From Aristolochia californica (taxonomy: Eukaryota; Streptophyta; Magnoliopsida; Piperales; Aristolochiaceae): DNA of 64,000 nt. The notes under the pieces were generated by a model. That model was not told where the DNA came from. It did no database searches and saw only the letters and a list, made by a program, of their open reading frames with translations. Both the position numbers and the translations under genes were made by a program. Shown piece by piece: positions 22,534 through 36,469 of the stretch. The stretch lies in assembly GCA_029961685.1 (NCBI GenBank), contig JARWKL010000002.1:18754908-18818907 (forward strand), in the 5' to 3' direction. How positions within the stretch are numbered: the first letter of the stretch is position 1; every line of letters starts with the position of its first letter.

Positions 22534-25500
22534 GTTAATGTGCGGTGGGATATTTACTAGTGCCAAACAACCCCCTTTTTTACTATTACCAAAAAGCGTA
22601 CCTAACAATCATAGATCATCGTAAATGTTTTGATCGACTAATGATGTGTAACAGTTATAATTTTTTTAGAAATGACTTATGTTTTGGGAGTCAACACTTA
22701 GTTAAAAAATGTCTCGCCCCACCTTTTTCGATGATTGCGAAACCCAATATATAAAAAACTAAAAGAGTTTACACTCCTTAAAAATCACTGATATTTTTTG
22801 GAATTATCTCTCTTAGCATTTGTGCATTTCCATTTTGGATGTTAAATATTTTTTCAAATCCAAACTTGAGTTTTCACTCTCTCGTTTTTCTCGGTAATAA
22901 AAAGATAAGGCAAATAGATCACTACAAAATGAAAATTTAAGAGTTTATTTCTCCAAAAAATGGAAAACTATAATAGATGTAAGTGAATAAAATAATTTCA
23001 CGGACTAAAAATGCACACCAAAGTTTTGTTATCCATGTTTGGGGGAATTTTATAAGAAATCGATATCTTATTGATCCTAACATGTTTTAAATATGGATAT
23101 GCATGCCTGAAATATGTTGAAGATTCAAATGACAAAATGATCCAATAACTTCAAGGAGTAGAAAAAATTAAATTCTCCAGTTAACGTGTTGTGGGATAAT
23201 TACCAGTGCCAAACAACCCACTTTTTGCTTATTTATAAAAAGTGGACCTAACAATCATTGATCATCGTAAATATTTGGATGGGTTAATGATGTGTAACGT
23301 CTATTTTTTGTTAGAAATGACTTATAGTTTGGGAGTCAACACTCAGTTAAAAATGTCTCGCCCTTGCTTTTCTGATGATTGGAAAACCTAATATATAAAA
23401 AATTAAAAAATTTTACAATCCTTAAAAATCACAGATTCTTTTTGGAATTATCCCTCTCAGCATTTGCGCATTTAAATTTTGGATGCTCAATTTTTTTAAA
23501 ATCCAAACTTGAGTTTTTGCTCTCCTGTTTTTCTCGTAAAAAAAAGTTAAGGCAAATAGATCACAACAAAATGAAAAATTTAGAGCTTATTTATGTAAAA
23601 AAATGGATAACAATAATAAATGTAAGTGAAGAAAATTATTTCATGCACTAAAAATGAACACCAAAGTTTTGTTATCCATGTTTGGGAAATTCCACTTGTA
23701 CAACCCCTAATAGCTAGGAGGACTTTTATAAGAAAGAGATTTCTAATTAATCCTAAATTTTAGTAAATATGGATATGCATGCCTGAAACATGTTGAAGAT
23801 TCATAGGACCAAATGATCCAACAATTTCAAGGAGTTAAAAAAATTAAATTCTCAAGTTAACGTGTTGAAGGATAATTACCAGTGCCAAACAACCCAGTTT
23901 TTGCCTATTTATAAAAAGTGGACCTAACAATCAAATATCATCGTAAATATTGTGACGGATTAATGATGTGTAATGGCTATAATTTTTTATAGAAATGACT
24001 TATAGTCTGGCAGTCAACACTGTTAAAACTGCCTAGCCCCCCCTTTTTCGATGATTGCAAAACCTAATATATTAAAAACTAAAAGAGTTTACAATCCTTA
24101 AAAATTACAGATACTTCTTGGAATTATCTCCCTCCCCATATGCGCAATTCCATTTTCAATGTTCAACTTTTTTTCAAATGCAAAATTGACTTTTCACTCT
24201 CCATTTTTCTCATAAACAAAAAAGATAAGGCAAATAGATTACAACAAAATGAAAATTTTAGAGTTTATGTATGCAAAAAATGGAAAACTTGAATAAATGT
24301 AAGTGAAGAAAATTATTTCACGTACTAAGAGATTTCTAATTGATCCTAACATGTTTTAAATATGTACATGCATGCCTGAAACATGTTGAAGATGCAAATA
24401 ACCTAATGATCCAATAATTTCAAAGAGTATAAAAAATAAAATTCTCAAGTTAATGTGCGGTGGGATAATTACCAGTGCCAAACAACCCACTTTTTGCCTA
24501 TTTACAAAAGCGGACCTAACAATCATAGATCATCATAAATGTTTTAATCGATTAATGATATGTAACGACTATAATTTCTGTTAGAAATGATTTATGGTTT
24601 CAGAATCAACACTAAGTTAAAAATGCCTCGCCCCCCCTTTTTCGATAATTGTTAAACCTAATATATAAAATACTAAAAGAGTTTACAATCCTTCAAAATC
24701 ACATATACTTTTTGGAATTATCTCTCTCAGTATTTGCGCATTTCCATTTAGGATGTTCAATTTTTGTTCAAATCCAAACTTGAGTTTTCACTCTCCCATT
24801 TTTCTCGTAAACAAAAAGATAAGGAAAATAGATCACAACAAAATGAAAATTTTAGAGTTTAAGTATAAAAAATAAATAAATGCTGTAATAAATGTAAGGG
24901 AAGAAAATTATTTCATGCACTAAAAATAAACACTAAAGTTTTGTATCCATGTTTGAGAAATTCCACTAGTACAACCCCTAACAGCTCTGTGGATTTTTAT
25001 AAGAAAGAGATTTTTAATTGATCCTAACATGTGTTAAATATGGATATGTATGCCTTTAAACATGTTGAAGATCAAATGACCAAATGATCCAATAACTTCA
25101 AGGAGTAGAAAAAATTAAATTCTCCAGTTAACGTGCTGTGGGATAATTACCAATGCCAAACAACCCACTTTTTGCCTATTTACAAAAAGCGGACCTAACA
25201 ATCATGGATCATCGTAAATGTTTGGATGGATTAATGATGTGTAACGGCTATAATGTTTTTTAGAAATGACTTATAGTTTGGGAGTCAACACTCAGTTAAA
25301 ATTGTCTCGCCCCCGCTTTTCTGATGATTGCAAAACCCAATATATAAAAAACTCAAAGAGTTTACTATCCTTAAAAATCACAGATACTTTTTGGAATGAT
25401 CCCTCTGAGCATTTGCTCATTTCCATTTTGGATTTTCATTTTTTTTTCAAATCCAAAATTGCGTTTTCTCTCTCCCGTTTTTCTCGTAAAGAAAAGATAA

Positions 25501-26492
25501 GGCAAATAGATCACAACAAAATGAAAATTTTAGAGATTATTTATGCAAAAAATGGAAAAAAATAATAAATTTAAGTGAAGAAAATTATTTCATGCACTAA
25601 AAATGAACACCAATGTTTTGTTATCCATGTTTGGGAAATTTCACTTGTACAACCCCTAATAGCTAGGAGGAATTTTATAAGAAAGAGATTTCTATTTAAT
25701 CCTAACTTTTTTTAAATATGGATATGCATGCCTGAAACATGTTGAAGCTTCAAAGGACCAAATGATCCAACAATTTCAAGGAGTTGAAAAAATTAAATTC
25801 TCAAGTTAACGTGTTGTAGGATAACTACCAGAGCCAAACAACCCACTTTTTGCCTATTTATAAAAAGTGGACCTAACAATAAAAGATCATCATAAATGTT
25901 TTGATGGATTAATGATGTGTACTGGCTATAATTTTTGTTAGAAATGACTTAAAGTCCGGGTGTCAACACTCAGTTAAAAATGCCTCGCCCCAGTCCCCCC
26001 CTTTTTCCAATGATTGCAAAACCTAATATATAAAAAACTAAAAGAGTTTACAATCCTTAAAAATCACTGATACATTTTGGAATTATCTCCCTCCGCATTT
26101 GCGCAATTCCATTTTGGATGTTCAATTTTTTTTCAAATCCAAATTTGAGTTTTCACTCTCCAATTTTTCTCGTAAACAAAAAGATAAGCCTAATAGATTA
26201 CAACAAAATGAAAATTTTAGAGTGTATGTTTTCAAAAAAATGGAAAACTAGAATAAATGTAAGTGAAGAAAATTATTTCACACACTAAAAATGAACACCA
26301 AAGTTTTGTTATCCATATTTGGGAAATTCCCCTAGTACAACCCCTAATAGCTTGCTGGAATTTTATAAGAAAGAGATTTCTAATTGATCCTAACATATTT
26401 CAAATATGGATATGTGTGCCTGAAACATGTTGAAGATGCAAATGACCTAATGATCAAAAAATTTCAAGGAGTTGAAAAAGTTAAATTCTCAA
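22534..26492. repeat. Satellite with a duplicated block (offset 1947 bp)
   Basis: Monomer starts are at 22534, 23180, 23856, 24449, 25127 and 25805. Sequence from about 23132 to 24300 recurs from about 25077 to 26250 with shared rare variants: ctccagttaacg, aatgatccaataacttc, aatgatccaacaatttc, gcgcaattcc, tagattacaac. The 22534 monomer lost about 35 bp at about 23039 (gtttggggg joins aattttataag). The 23856 monomer lost about 85-100 bp at about 24329 (cacgtacta joins agagatttc). Confidence 0.85.
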
Positions 26493-27365
26493 GTTAACGT
26501 GCGGTGGGATATTTACCTGAGGCAAACAACCCAGTTTTAGCCTATTTACAAAAAGCGGACCTAACAATCATAGATCATCGTACATGTTTTGATCAATTAG
26601 TAACGTGTAATGGCTATAAATTTTGCTAGAAATGACTTATGGTTTGGTAGTCAACACTCAGTTAAAAATGGCTCGGCCCCCCTTTTCTGATGACTGCAAA
26701 ACCTAATATATAAAAAACTAAAAGAGTTTTCAATCCTTAGAAATCACAGATATTATTTGGAATTATCTCTCTCAGCATTTGTGCATTTCCGTATTGGATG
26801 TTCAATTTTTTTTCAACTCCAAACTTGAGTTTTCCCTCTCCCATTTTTCACGTAAACAAAAAGATAAGGAAAATAGATCACAACAAAATGAAAATTTGAG
26901 AGTTTATGTATACAAAAATTTGAAAACTATAATAAATGTAAGTGAAGAAAATTATTTCACACACTAAACATAAACTCCAAAGTTTTTTTATCCAAATTTG
27001 GGAAATTCCACTTGTACAAACACTAATAGATTGGTGGAATTTTTTAAGCAAGAGATTTCTAATTGATCCTAACATGTTTTAAACATGGACATACATGCCT
27101 GAAACATGTTGAAGATTCAAATGACCTACTGATTCAAAAATTTCAAGGAGTAGAAAAAATTATATACTCAAGTTAACATGCGGTGGGATATTTATCAGAG
27201 ACAAACAACCCACTTTTGGCCTTTTTAAAAAAAGAAAACCTAATAATCGTAGATCATTTTAAATGTTTTGATCGACTAATGATGTGTAATGGCTATAATT
27301 TTTGTTAGAAATGATTTATGGTTTGGGAGTCAACACTCAGATAAAACAGCCTTGCCCTCCCCCCT

Positions 27366-27400
<35 letters not shown>

Positions 27401-29105
27401 CTCTTTCGAAGATTGCAAAACCTAATATATAAAAAACTAAAAGAGTTCACAATCCTTAAAAATTACAGATACTTTTTGGAATTATCTCTCTCACCATTTG
27501 CTCATTTCCATTTTCGATGTTCAATTTTTTTTTAAATCCAAACATGAGTTTTAACTCTCCCATTTTTCTTGTAAACAAAAAGATAAGGCTAATAGATCAC
27601 AACAAATAAAATTTTTAATGATTATGTATGGAAAAAATGGAAAACTATAATAGATGTAAGTAAAGAAAATTATTTGACGCACTTAAAAAGAATACCAAAG
27701 TTTTGTGATCCCTGTTTGGGAAATTCCACTAGTACAACCCCTACTAACTTGCAGGAATTTTATAAGAAAGAGATTTCTAATTGATCCTAACATGTTTTAA
27801 ATATGGATATGCATGCCTGAAACATGTTGAAGAATCAAATAACCTACTGATCCAATAATTTCAAAGAGAATAAAAAACTAAATTCTCAAGTTAACGTGCG
27901 ATGGGATAATTACCAGTGCCAAACAACCCACTTTTTGCTTATTTACAAAAAGCGGACCAAACATCATAGATCATCGTAAATGTTTTGATCGATTAATGAT
28001 GTGTAACGGCTATAATTTTAGTTAGAAATGACTTCTGGTTTGGGAGTCAATACTAAGTTAAAAATGCCTCGCCCCCCCTTTTCCGATGATTTCAAGACCT
28101 AATTTATATTAAACTAAAAGAGTTTACAATCCTTAAAAATCACAAAATACATTTTGGAATTATCTCTCCCTGAATTTGTGCATATCCATTTTGGATGTTC
28201 AATTTTTTTTCAAATCCAAACTTGAGTTTTCACTCTCCCATTTTTCTCATAAACAAAAAGATAAGGCAAATAGGTCACAACAAAATGAAAACTTTAGAGT
28301 TTATGGATGCAAAAAATAAAATACAATAATAAATGTAAGGGAATAAAATTATGTCATGCACTAAAATTAAACACCAAAGTTTTGTTATCCATGTTTGGGA
28401 AATTCCTCTAGTACAACCCCTAATAGCTTTGTGGAATTTTATAAGAAAAAAATTTTTAATTGATCGTAACATGTTTTAAATATGGATATGCATGCCCTTA
28501 AAAATGTTGAAGATCAAATGACCTAATGATCCAAAAATTTGAAGGAGTAGAAAAAATTAAATTCTCAAGTTAACGAGCGGTGTGATATTTACCAGAGCCA
28601 AACAACCCACTTTTTTCCTATTTACAAAAAGCGGCCCTCACAATCATAGATCATCGTAACTGTTTTGATTGATTAATGATGTGCAATGGCTATAATTTTT
28701 GTTAGAAATGACTTATGGTTTGGGAGTCAACACTTAGTTAAAAACGCCTCGCCACTCTTTTTTTATGATTGCAAAACCTAATATTTAAAAAAATAAAAGA
28801 GTTTACAATCCTTAAAAAACACAGATATTTTTTGGAATTATCTCTCTCTACATTTGTGCATTTCCATTTTGGATATTTTTTTTTTAAATCCAAACTTGAG
28901 TTGTCACTCTCCCATTTTTCTCGTAACAAAAAGATCAGTCAAATAGATCACAACAAAATGAAAATTTTAGAGTTTATGTGTGGAAAAAATCAAAAACTAT
29001 AATAAATGTAAGTGAAGAAAAGTAGTTCACGCACTAAAGATGAACTCCAAAGTTTTGTTATCCATGTTTGGGAAATTCCACTAGTACAACCTCTAATAGA
29101 TTGGT
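26493..29105. repeat. Satellite monomers up to the plastid insertion
   Basis: Monomer starts are at 26493, 27172, 27890 and 28569. The last is interrupted after ctaatagattggtgg by plastid-derived sequence. The 27890 monomer is of the ggataattaccagtgcc subtype. Confidence 0.92.
27367..27398. repeat. Expanded C-tract (32 C)
   Basis: This is the C-tract position of the 27172 monomer, preceded by ccttgccctccccccttcc-type C-rich sequence. It lengthens this monomer to 718 bp. Confidence 0.95.
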
Positions 29106-29386
29106 GGGGGATTCTAGTTGTAAGATAGCTAATGAAACCATAGCTGGAATTGAGATCTCATTCAAAGAGAAAGATATCAAATATTTGGAGTTTCTTTTTG
29201 TATCCTATACGGATGATCCGATCCGGAAGGACCATGATTGGGAATTCTTTGATCGTCTTTCTCCGAGGACGAAGCGAAACATAATCAACTTGAATTCGGG
29301 ACAGCTCTTCGAAATCTTAGTGAAACACTTGATTTGTTATCACATGTCTGCTTTTCGTGAAAAAAGACCAATTGAAGTGGAGGGGG
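29106..29386 (+). pseudogene. ycf2: Nuclear plastid insertion: internal fragment of ycf2
   Basis: About 280 bp encode, in one open frame, a stretch recognisable as plastid Ycf2: [77 protein letters not shown]. From memory of the family this is the N-terminal region, near residues 190-285 of a protein of over 2000. In the plastid, Ycf2 is part of an inner-envelope motor complex for protein import. Here it is a fragment without start, stop or plastid context, hence a transferred copy (NUPT). It sits in a satellite monomer after ttggtgg, and the monomer resumes at gaattt with almost no loss, so there is no clear target duplication. Several residues differ from the usual Ycf2, but I see no stop. 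The frame fuses by chance to flanking satellite (29068-29421), which is not a gene. Confidence 0.93.
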
Positions 29387-32300
29387 AATTTAATAAGAAA
29401 GAGATTTCTAATTGGTCCTAACATGTTTTAAATATGGATAAGATGCCTGAAACATGTTGATGATGCAAATGACCAAATGATCCAAAAATTTCAAGGAGAA
29501 TAAAAAATTAAATACTCATGTTAACGTGTGGTGGGTTAATTACCTGTGCCGAACAACCCACTTTTTGCCTATTTTCAGAAAGCGTACCTAACAATCATAG
29601 ATCATCGTAAATGTTTTGATTGACTAATGATGTGTAACATCTATAATTTTTGTTAGAAATGACTTATTGTTTGTGAGTCAACACTCAGTTAAAAATGCCT
29701 CGTCCCTACTTTTTCGATGATTGAAAAACCTAATATATACAAAACTTAAAGAGTTTACTATCCTTAAAAATCACAGATACTTTTTGGAATTACATCTCTC
29801 AGCATTTGCGCATTTCCGTTTTGGATGTTTTATTTTTTTTAGAATCCAAACATGAGTCTTCACTCTCCCTATTTTCTCCTAACTAAAAAGATAAGGCAAA
29901 TAGATCACAACAAAATGAAAATTTTAGAGTTTATGTATGCAAAAAATGGAAAACTATAATAAATGTAAGTGAAGAAAATTATTTCACACGCTAAAAATGA
30001 ACACCAAAGTTTTGTGATCCATGTTTGGGAAATTCCACTAGTACAACCCCAAATAGCTTGGTGAATTTTATAACAAAGAGATTTTTAGTTGATCCTAACA
30101 TGTTTTAAATATGGATATGAATGCCCAGAAACATGTTGAAGATGCAAATGACCTAATGATAAAAAAATTTCGAGTTGAAATAATTAAATTCTCAAGTTAA
30201 CGTGCAGTGGGTTATTTACCATAGCCAAACAACCCACTCTTTGACTATTTACAAAAAGCATACCTAACAATCATAGATCATTGTAAATGTTTTGATCGAC
30301 TAATGATGTGTAATTGCTATAATGTTTGTTAGAAATGACTTATGGTATGGGAGTCAACACTCAGTTAAAAATTCCTCGCCTTCCCCCTCGCCCCCCCTCC
30401 CCCCACCCCACCCCCCTTTTTCGATGTTTGAAAAACCTAATATATAAAAAATTAAAAGAGTTTTCAATTTTTTTTCAAATCCAAACTTGAATTTTCACTC
30501 AGCTATTTTTCTCGTAAACAAAAAGATAAGGCAAATAATCACAACAAAATGAAAATTTTAGAGTTTATGTATGCAAAAAATTGAAAACTTTAATAAATGT
30601 AAGTGAAGAAAATTATTTCACGCACTAAAAATGAACACCAAAGTTTTGTTATCCATGTTTGGGAAATTTCACTAATACAACCCCTAATAGCTTGGTGGAA
30701 TTTTATAAGAAACAAATTTCTAATTGATCCAAACATGTTTTAAATATGGATGCATGCCTGAAACATGTTGAAGATGCAAATGACCTAATGATCCAATAAT
30801 TTGGAATAGAAAAAATTAAATTCTCATGTTAACGTGTGGTGGGATACTTACCAGTGCCAAACAACCCACTTTTTGCCTATTTACAAAAAGCAGAAACTAT
30901 AATAAATGTACGCGCAGAAACTTATTTCACGCACTAAAAGTGAACACCAAATTTTGTTATCCATGTTTGGGAAATTCCACTAGTACAACCCCTAATAGCT
31001 TGGAAGAATTTTAAAAGAAAGAGATTTTTAATTGATCCTAACATGTTTTAAATAAGGATATGTATGCCTGAAACATGTTGATGATGCAAATGACCTAATG
31101 ATCCAAAAATTTCATGGAGTAGAAAATATTAAAAAATGCCTCAGTCCCCCTTTTCCTATGATCGCAATACCTAATAAATAAAAACTTAAAGAGTTTACAA
31201 TCCTTAAAAATCACAGATACTTTTTGGAATTATCTCTCTCAGCATTTGTGCATTTCAATTTTGGATGCTTAATTTTTTTTCAAATCGAAACTTGAGTTTT
31301 CTCTTTAACGTTTTACACGTAAACAAAAAGATAAGGCAAATAGATCACAACAAAAGGAAAATTTTAGAGTTTATTTATGAAAATAAGGGAAAATTATAAT
31401 TAACGTAAGTGAAGAAAATTATTTAACGCACTAAACATGAACTCCAAAGTTTCGTTATCCATATTTGGGAAATTCCACTAGTACAACCCCTAATAGATTG
31501 GTGGAATTTTATAAGAAAGAGATTTCTAATTGATCTTAACATGATTTAAATATGGATATGCATGCCTGAAACATGTTGAAGATGCAAATGTCCTAATGAT
31601 CCAAAATTTTCAAGGAGAAGAAAAAATTAAATACTCAAGTTAACGTGCAGTGGGATATTTACCAGAGACAAACAACCCACTTTTTGCTTGTTTACAAAAA
31701 GCGTACCTAACAATCATAGATCATCATAAATGTTTTGATCGACTAATGATGTGTAACGGCTATAATTTTTGTTAGAAATGACTTATGGTTTGGGAGTCAA
31801 CACTCACTTTAAAAATGCCTCACTACCCCCTTTTCCGATGATTGCAAAACCTAATATATAAAAAACTAAAAGAGTTTACAATCCTTAAAAATCACAGATA
31901 CTTTTTGCAATTATCTCTCTCAACATTTTCACATTTCCATTTTGGATGTTCAATGTTTTTTCAAATCCAAACTTGAGTTTTCACTCTCTCGTTTTTCTCA
32001 TAAACAAAAAGAAATGGCAAATAGATCACAACAAAATGAAAATTTTAGAGTTTATGTACGACAAAACTTGAAAACTATAATAAATGTAAGTGAAGAAAAT
32101 TATTTAATGCACTAAACATGAACTCCAAAGTTTTGTTATCCGTGTTTCGAAAATTCCACTAATACAACCCCTAATAGCTTGGTGGAATTTTATAAGAAAG
32201 AGATTTCTAATTGATCTTAACATGTTTTAAATATGGATATGCATGCCTGAAACATGTTGAAGATCCAAATGACCTAATGATCCAAAATTTTCAAGGAGTA

Positions 32301-33100
32301 TAAAAATTATATTCTTAAGTTAATGTGCGGTGGGATATTTACTAAAGCCAAACAACCCAGTTTTTGCCTATTTACAAAAAGCAGACCTCACAATCATAGA
32401 TCATCGTAAATGTTTTGATGGATTAATGATGTGTAACACCTATAATTTTTGTTAGAAATGACTTATAGTTTGGGAGTCAACGCTCAGTTAAAAATGGCTC
32501 ACCCCTGCTTTTCCAATGATTGCAAAACATAATATATAAAAAACTAAAAGAGTTTACAATCCTTAAAAATCACAGTTACTTTTTGGAACTATCCTTCTCA
32601 GCATTTGCGCATTTCCAATGTGGATGTTCAATTTTTTTTCAAATCCAAACTTGAGTTTTCACTCTCCCATTTTTCTCGTAAACAAAAAGATAATGCAAAT
32701 AGATCACAACAAGATGAAAATTTTAGAGTTTATTTATGCAAAAAATTGAAAACAAAAATAAATGTAAGCGAACAAAATTATTTCACGCAATAAAAATGAA
32801 CACCAAATTTTTGTTATCCATGTTTGGCAAATTCCACTAGTACATCCCACTTTTTACCAGTACAAAACAACCCACTTTTTGCCTATTCACAAAAAGCGAA
32901 CCTAACAATCATAGATCACCATAAATGTTTTGATGGATTAATGTTGTGTAACGGCTATAATGTTTTTTAGAAATGACTTATAGTTTGGGAGTCAACACTC
33001 AGTTAAAATTGTCTCGCCCCCGCTTTTCCGATGATTGCAAAACCTAATATATAAAAAACTAAAAGAGTTTACAATCCTTAAAAATCCCAGATATTTTTTG
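29387..33100. repeat. Satellite with many internal deletions
   Basis: Monomer starts are at 29520, 30196, 30828, 31639 and 32319. Deletion joins are seen at about 30460 (agttttcaa to tttttttcaaatcc), about 30893 (aaaaagcag to aaactataataaatg, roughly 330 bp lost), about 31126 (agaaaatatt to aaaaaatgcctc, roughly 170 bp lost) and about 32844 (ctagtaca to tcccactttttacc, removing a monomer start). The spacings 811 and 1194 reflect these losses. Confidence 0.88.
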
Positions 33101-35860
33101 GAATTATCTCTCTCAGCATTTTTGCATTTCCATTTTGGATGCTCAATTTTTTTTCAAATCCAAACTTGAGTTTTCCCTTTCCCAATTTTTTCATAAACAA
33201 AAAGATAAGGCAAGTAGATCACAACAAACTCAAAATTTTCGAGTTTATGTATGCAAAAAATCAAAAACAAAAATAAATATAACTGAAGAAAATTATTTCA
33301 CGTACTAAACATGAACTCCAAAGTTTTGTTATCCATGTTTGGGAAATTCCACTAGTACAAACCCTAATAGAATGGTGGAATTTTATAAGAAAGAGATTTC
33401 TAATTGATTCTAACATGTTTTAAATATGGATATGCATGCCTGAAACATGTTGAAGATGCAAATGACCTAATGATCCCAAAATTTCAAGGAGTTGAAAAAA
33501 TTAAATTCTCAAGTTAATGTGCGGTGGGATATTTACTAGAGCCAAACAACCCATTTTTTTACTATTTACAAAAAGTGAACCTAACAATCATAGATCATCG
33601 TGATTGTTTTGATTGATTAATGATGTGGAATGGCAATAATTTTTGTTAGAAATGACTTATGGTTTGGGAGTCAACACTCAGTTAAAAATGCCTCCCCACT
33701 CTTTTTTTATATTGGAAAACCTAATATATAAAAAACTAAAAGAGTTTACAATCCTTAAAAATCACATATACTTTTTGGAATTATCTCTCTCAGCATTTGC
33801 GCAATTCCATTTTGGATTTTCAATTTTTTTTCAAATCCAAAATTGAGTTTTCACTCTCCCATTTTTCTTGTAAACAAAAAGATAAGGCAAATAGATCACA
33901 ACAAAATGAAAATTTTAGAGTTTATGTATGCAAAATATTGAAAACTATAATAAATGTAAGTGAATAAAATTATTTCACGCACTAAAAATGAACTCCGAAC
34001 TTTTGTTATCCAGGTTTTGGAAATTCCACTAGTACAACTCCTAATAGCTTGGTGGAATTTTATAACAAAAAAACTTCTTATTGATCCTATCATGCTTTAA
34101 ATATGGATATGCATGCCTGAAACATGTTGAAGATGCAAATGACCTAATGATCGAATACTTTCAAGGAGTATGAACAATTTAATTCTCAAGTTCACGTGCA
34201 GTGGCTTATTTACTAAAGCCAAATAACTCAGTTTTTGCCTATTCACAAAAAGCGGACCGCACAACCATAGATCATCGTAAATGTTTTGATCAATTAATGA
34301 CGTGTAACAGCTATAATCTTTGTTAGAAATGACTTATGGTTTGGGAGTCAACACTCAATTAAACATGCCTCACCCCCCTCCCCCCTCTTTCCGATAATTG
34401 CAAAACTAATATATAAAAAACTAAAAGAATTTATAATCCTTAAAAATCACATATACTTTTTGGAATTATCTCTCTCAACATTTTTGCATTTCCATTTTGG
34501 ATGCTCAATTTTTTTTCAAATCCAAACTTGAGTTTTCCCTATCCCATTTTTTTCATAAACAAAAAGATAAGGCAAGTAGATCACAACAAACTCAAAATTT
34601 TCGAGTTTATGTATGCAAAAAATCGAAAACAAAAATAAATATAACCGAAGAAAATTATTTCACATACTAAACATGAACTCCAAAGTTTTGTTATCCATGT
34701 TTGGGAAACTCCACTAGTACAAACACTAATAGAATGGTGAAATTTTATAAGAAAGAGATTTCTAATTGATTCTAACATGTTTTAAATATGGATATGCATG
34801 CCTAAAAAATGTTGAAGATGCAAATGACCTAATGATCCAAAAATTTTAAGGAGTTGAAAAAATTAAATATTCAAGTTAACGTGCGGTGGGATATTTACTA
34901 GAGCCAAACAACCCATTTTTTTCCTATTTACAAAAAGTGAACCTAACAATCATAGATCATCGTGATTGTTTTGATTGATTAATGATGTGGAATGGCTATA
35001 ATTTTTGTTAAAAATGACTTATGGTTTGGGAGTCAACACTCAGTTAAAAATGCCTCCCCACTCTTTTTTTATATTGGAAAACCTAATATATAAAAAACTA
35101 AAAGATTTTACAATCCTTAAAAATCACATATACTTTTTGGAATTATCTCTCTCAGTATTTGTGCAATTCCATTTTGGATGTTCAATTTTTTTTCAAATCC
35201 AAAATTGAGTTTTCACTCTCCCATTTTTCTTGTAAACAAAAAGATAAGGCAAATAGATCACAACAAAATGAAAATTTTAGAGTTTATGTATGCAAAATAT
35301 TGCAAATATAATAAATGTAACTGAATAAAATTATTTCACGCACTAAAAATGAACTCCGAACTTTTGTTATCCATGTTTTGGAAATTCCACTAGTACAACC
35401 CCTAATAGCTTGGTGGAATTTTATAAAGAAAAAACTTCTTATTGATCCTACCATGCTTTAAATATGGATATGCATGCCTAAAATATGTTGAAAATTCAAA
35501 TGACCTAATGATCGAATAATTTCAAGGAGCATGAACAATTTAATTCTCAAGTTCACGTGCGGTGGCTTATTTACTAAAGCCAAATAACTCAGTTTTTGCC
35601 TATTCACAAAAAGCGGACCGCACAACCATAGATCATCGTCAATTTTGATCAATTAATGATGTGTAACAACTATAATCTTTGTTAGAAATGACTTATGGTT
35701 TGGGAGTCAACACTCAGTTAAACATGCCTCACCCCCTTCCCGCTCTCCCCCCCGGCCCCCCCTCCTCTTTCCGATAATTGCAAAACTAATATATAAAAAA
35801 CTAAAATAATTTATAATCCTTAAAAATCACATATACTTTTTGGAATTATCTCTCTCAGCA
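33101..35860. repeat. Recent tandem duplication of a two-monomer unit (1362 bp)
   Basis: The first copy spans about 33101-34461 and the second about 34462-35860; monomer starts are 33513, 34190, 34875 and 35551. Rare variants recur at an offset of 1361-1362 bp: aagtagatcacaacaaactc (33213, 34575), ctaatagaatggtg, catcgtgattgttttgattg, cctccccactctttttttat (33691, 35053), ttcacgtgc, agcggaccgcacaacc. The copies differ mainly in the C-rich segment (about 34375 versus about 35730). Confidence 0.9.
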
Positions 35861-36441
35861 TTTATGCATTTCCATTTTGGATGTTCAATTATTTTTCAAG
35901 TTCGAACTTGAGTTTTCACTCTCCCATTTTTTTCGTAAACAAAACGATAAGGCAAATAGATCAAACCAAAATGAAAATTTTAGAGTTTATGCATGCAAAA
36001 AATTGAAAACTTTAATAAATTTAAGGGAAGAAAATTATTTCACGCACTAAATATGAACACCAAAGTTTTGTTATCCTTGGTTCGGAAATTGCACAAGTAC
36101 AACCTCTAATAGCTTGGAAATTTTTTTTAAGAAAGATATTTTTAATTGATCCTAACTTATTTTAAATATGGAAATGCATGCTCTCAAACATGTTGAATAT
36201 GCAAATGACCTAATGATCCAAAAATTTCATGGAGTAGAAAAAGTTAAATTTTCAAGTTAACGTGCGGTGGGATATTTACCAGAGCAAAACAACCCTCTTT
36301 ATGCCTATTTAGAAAAAAAGCGGACCTAACAATCATAGATCATCGTAAATGTTTTGATTGATTAATGATGTGTAATGACTATAATATTTGTTAGAAATGA
36401 CTCATGTTTTGGGAGTCAACACTCAGTTTAAAACTGTCCCT

Positions 36442-36469
36442 CCCCCCCCCCCCCCCCCCCCCCCCCCCC
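36442..36469. repeat. Expanded C-tract (28 C)
   Basis: This is the C-tract position of the 36256 monomer, after aaaactgtccct. Confidence 0.95.

Noticed and set aside
29106..29386. Possible nuclear functional ycf2 gene
   Set aside because: Only about 94 codons of a very large gene are present, without start, stop or transit peptide.
29068..29421. 117-residue open frame, the longest satellite-derived one
   Set aside because: It is a chance fusion of a satellite frame with the ycf2 fragment and satellite again. The start lies in satellite sequence and no gene structure supports it.
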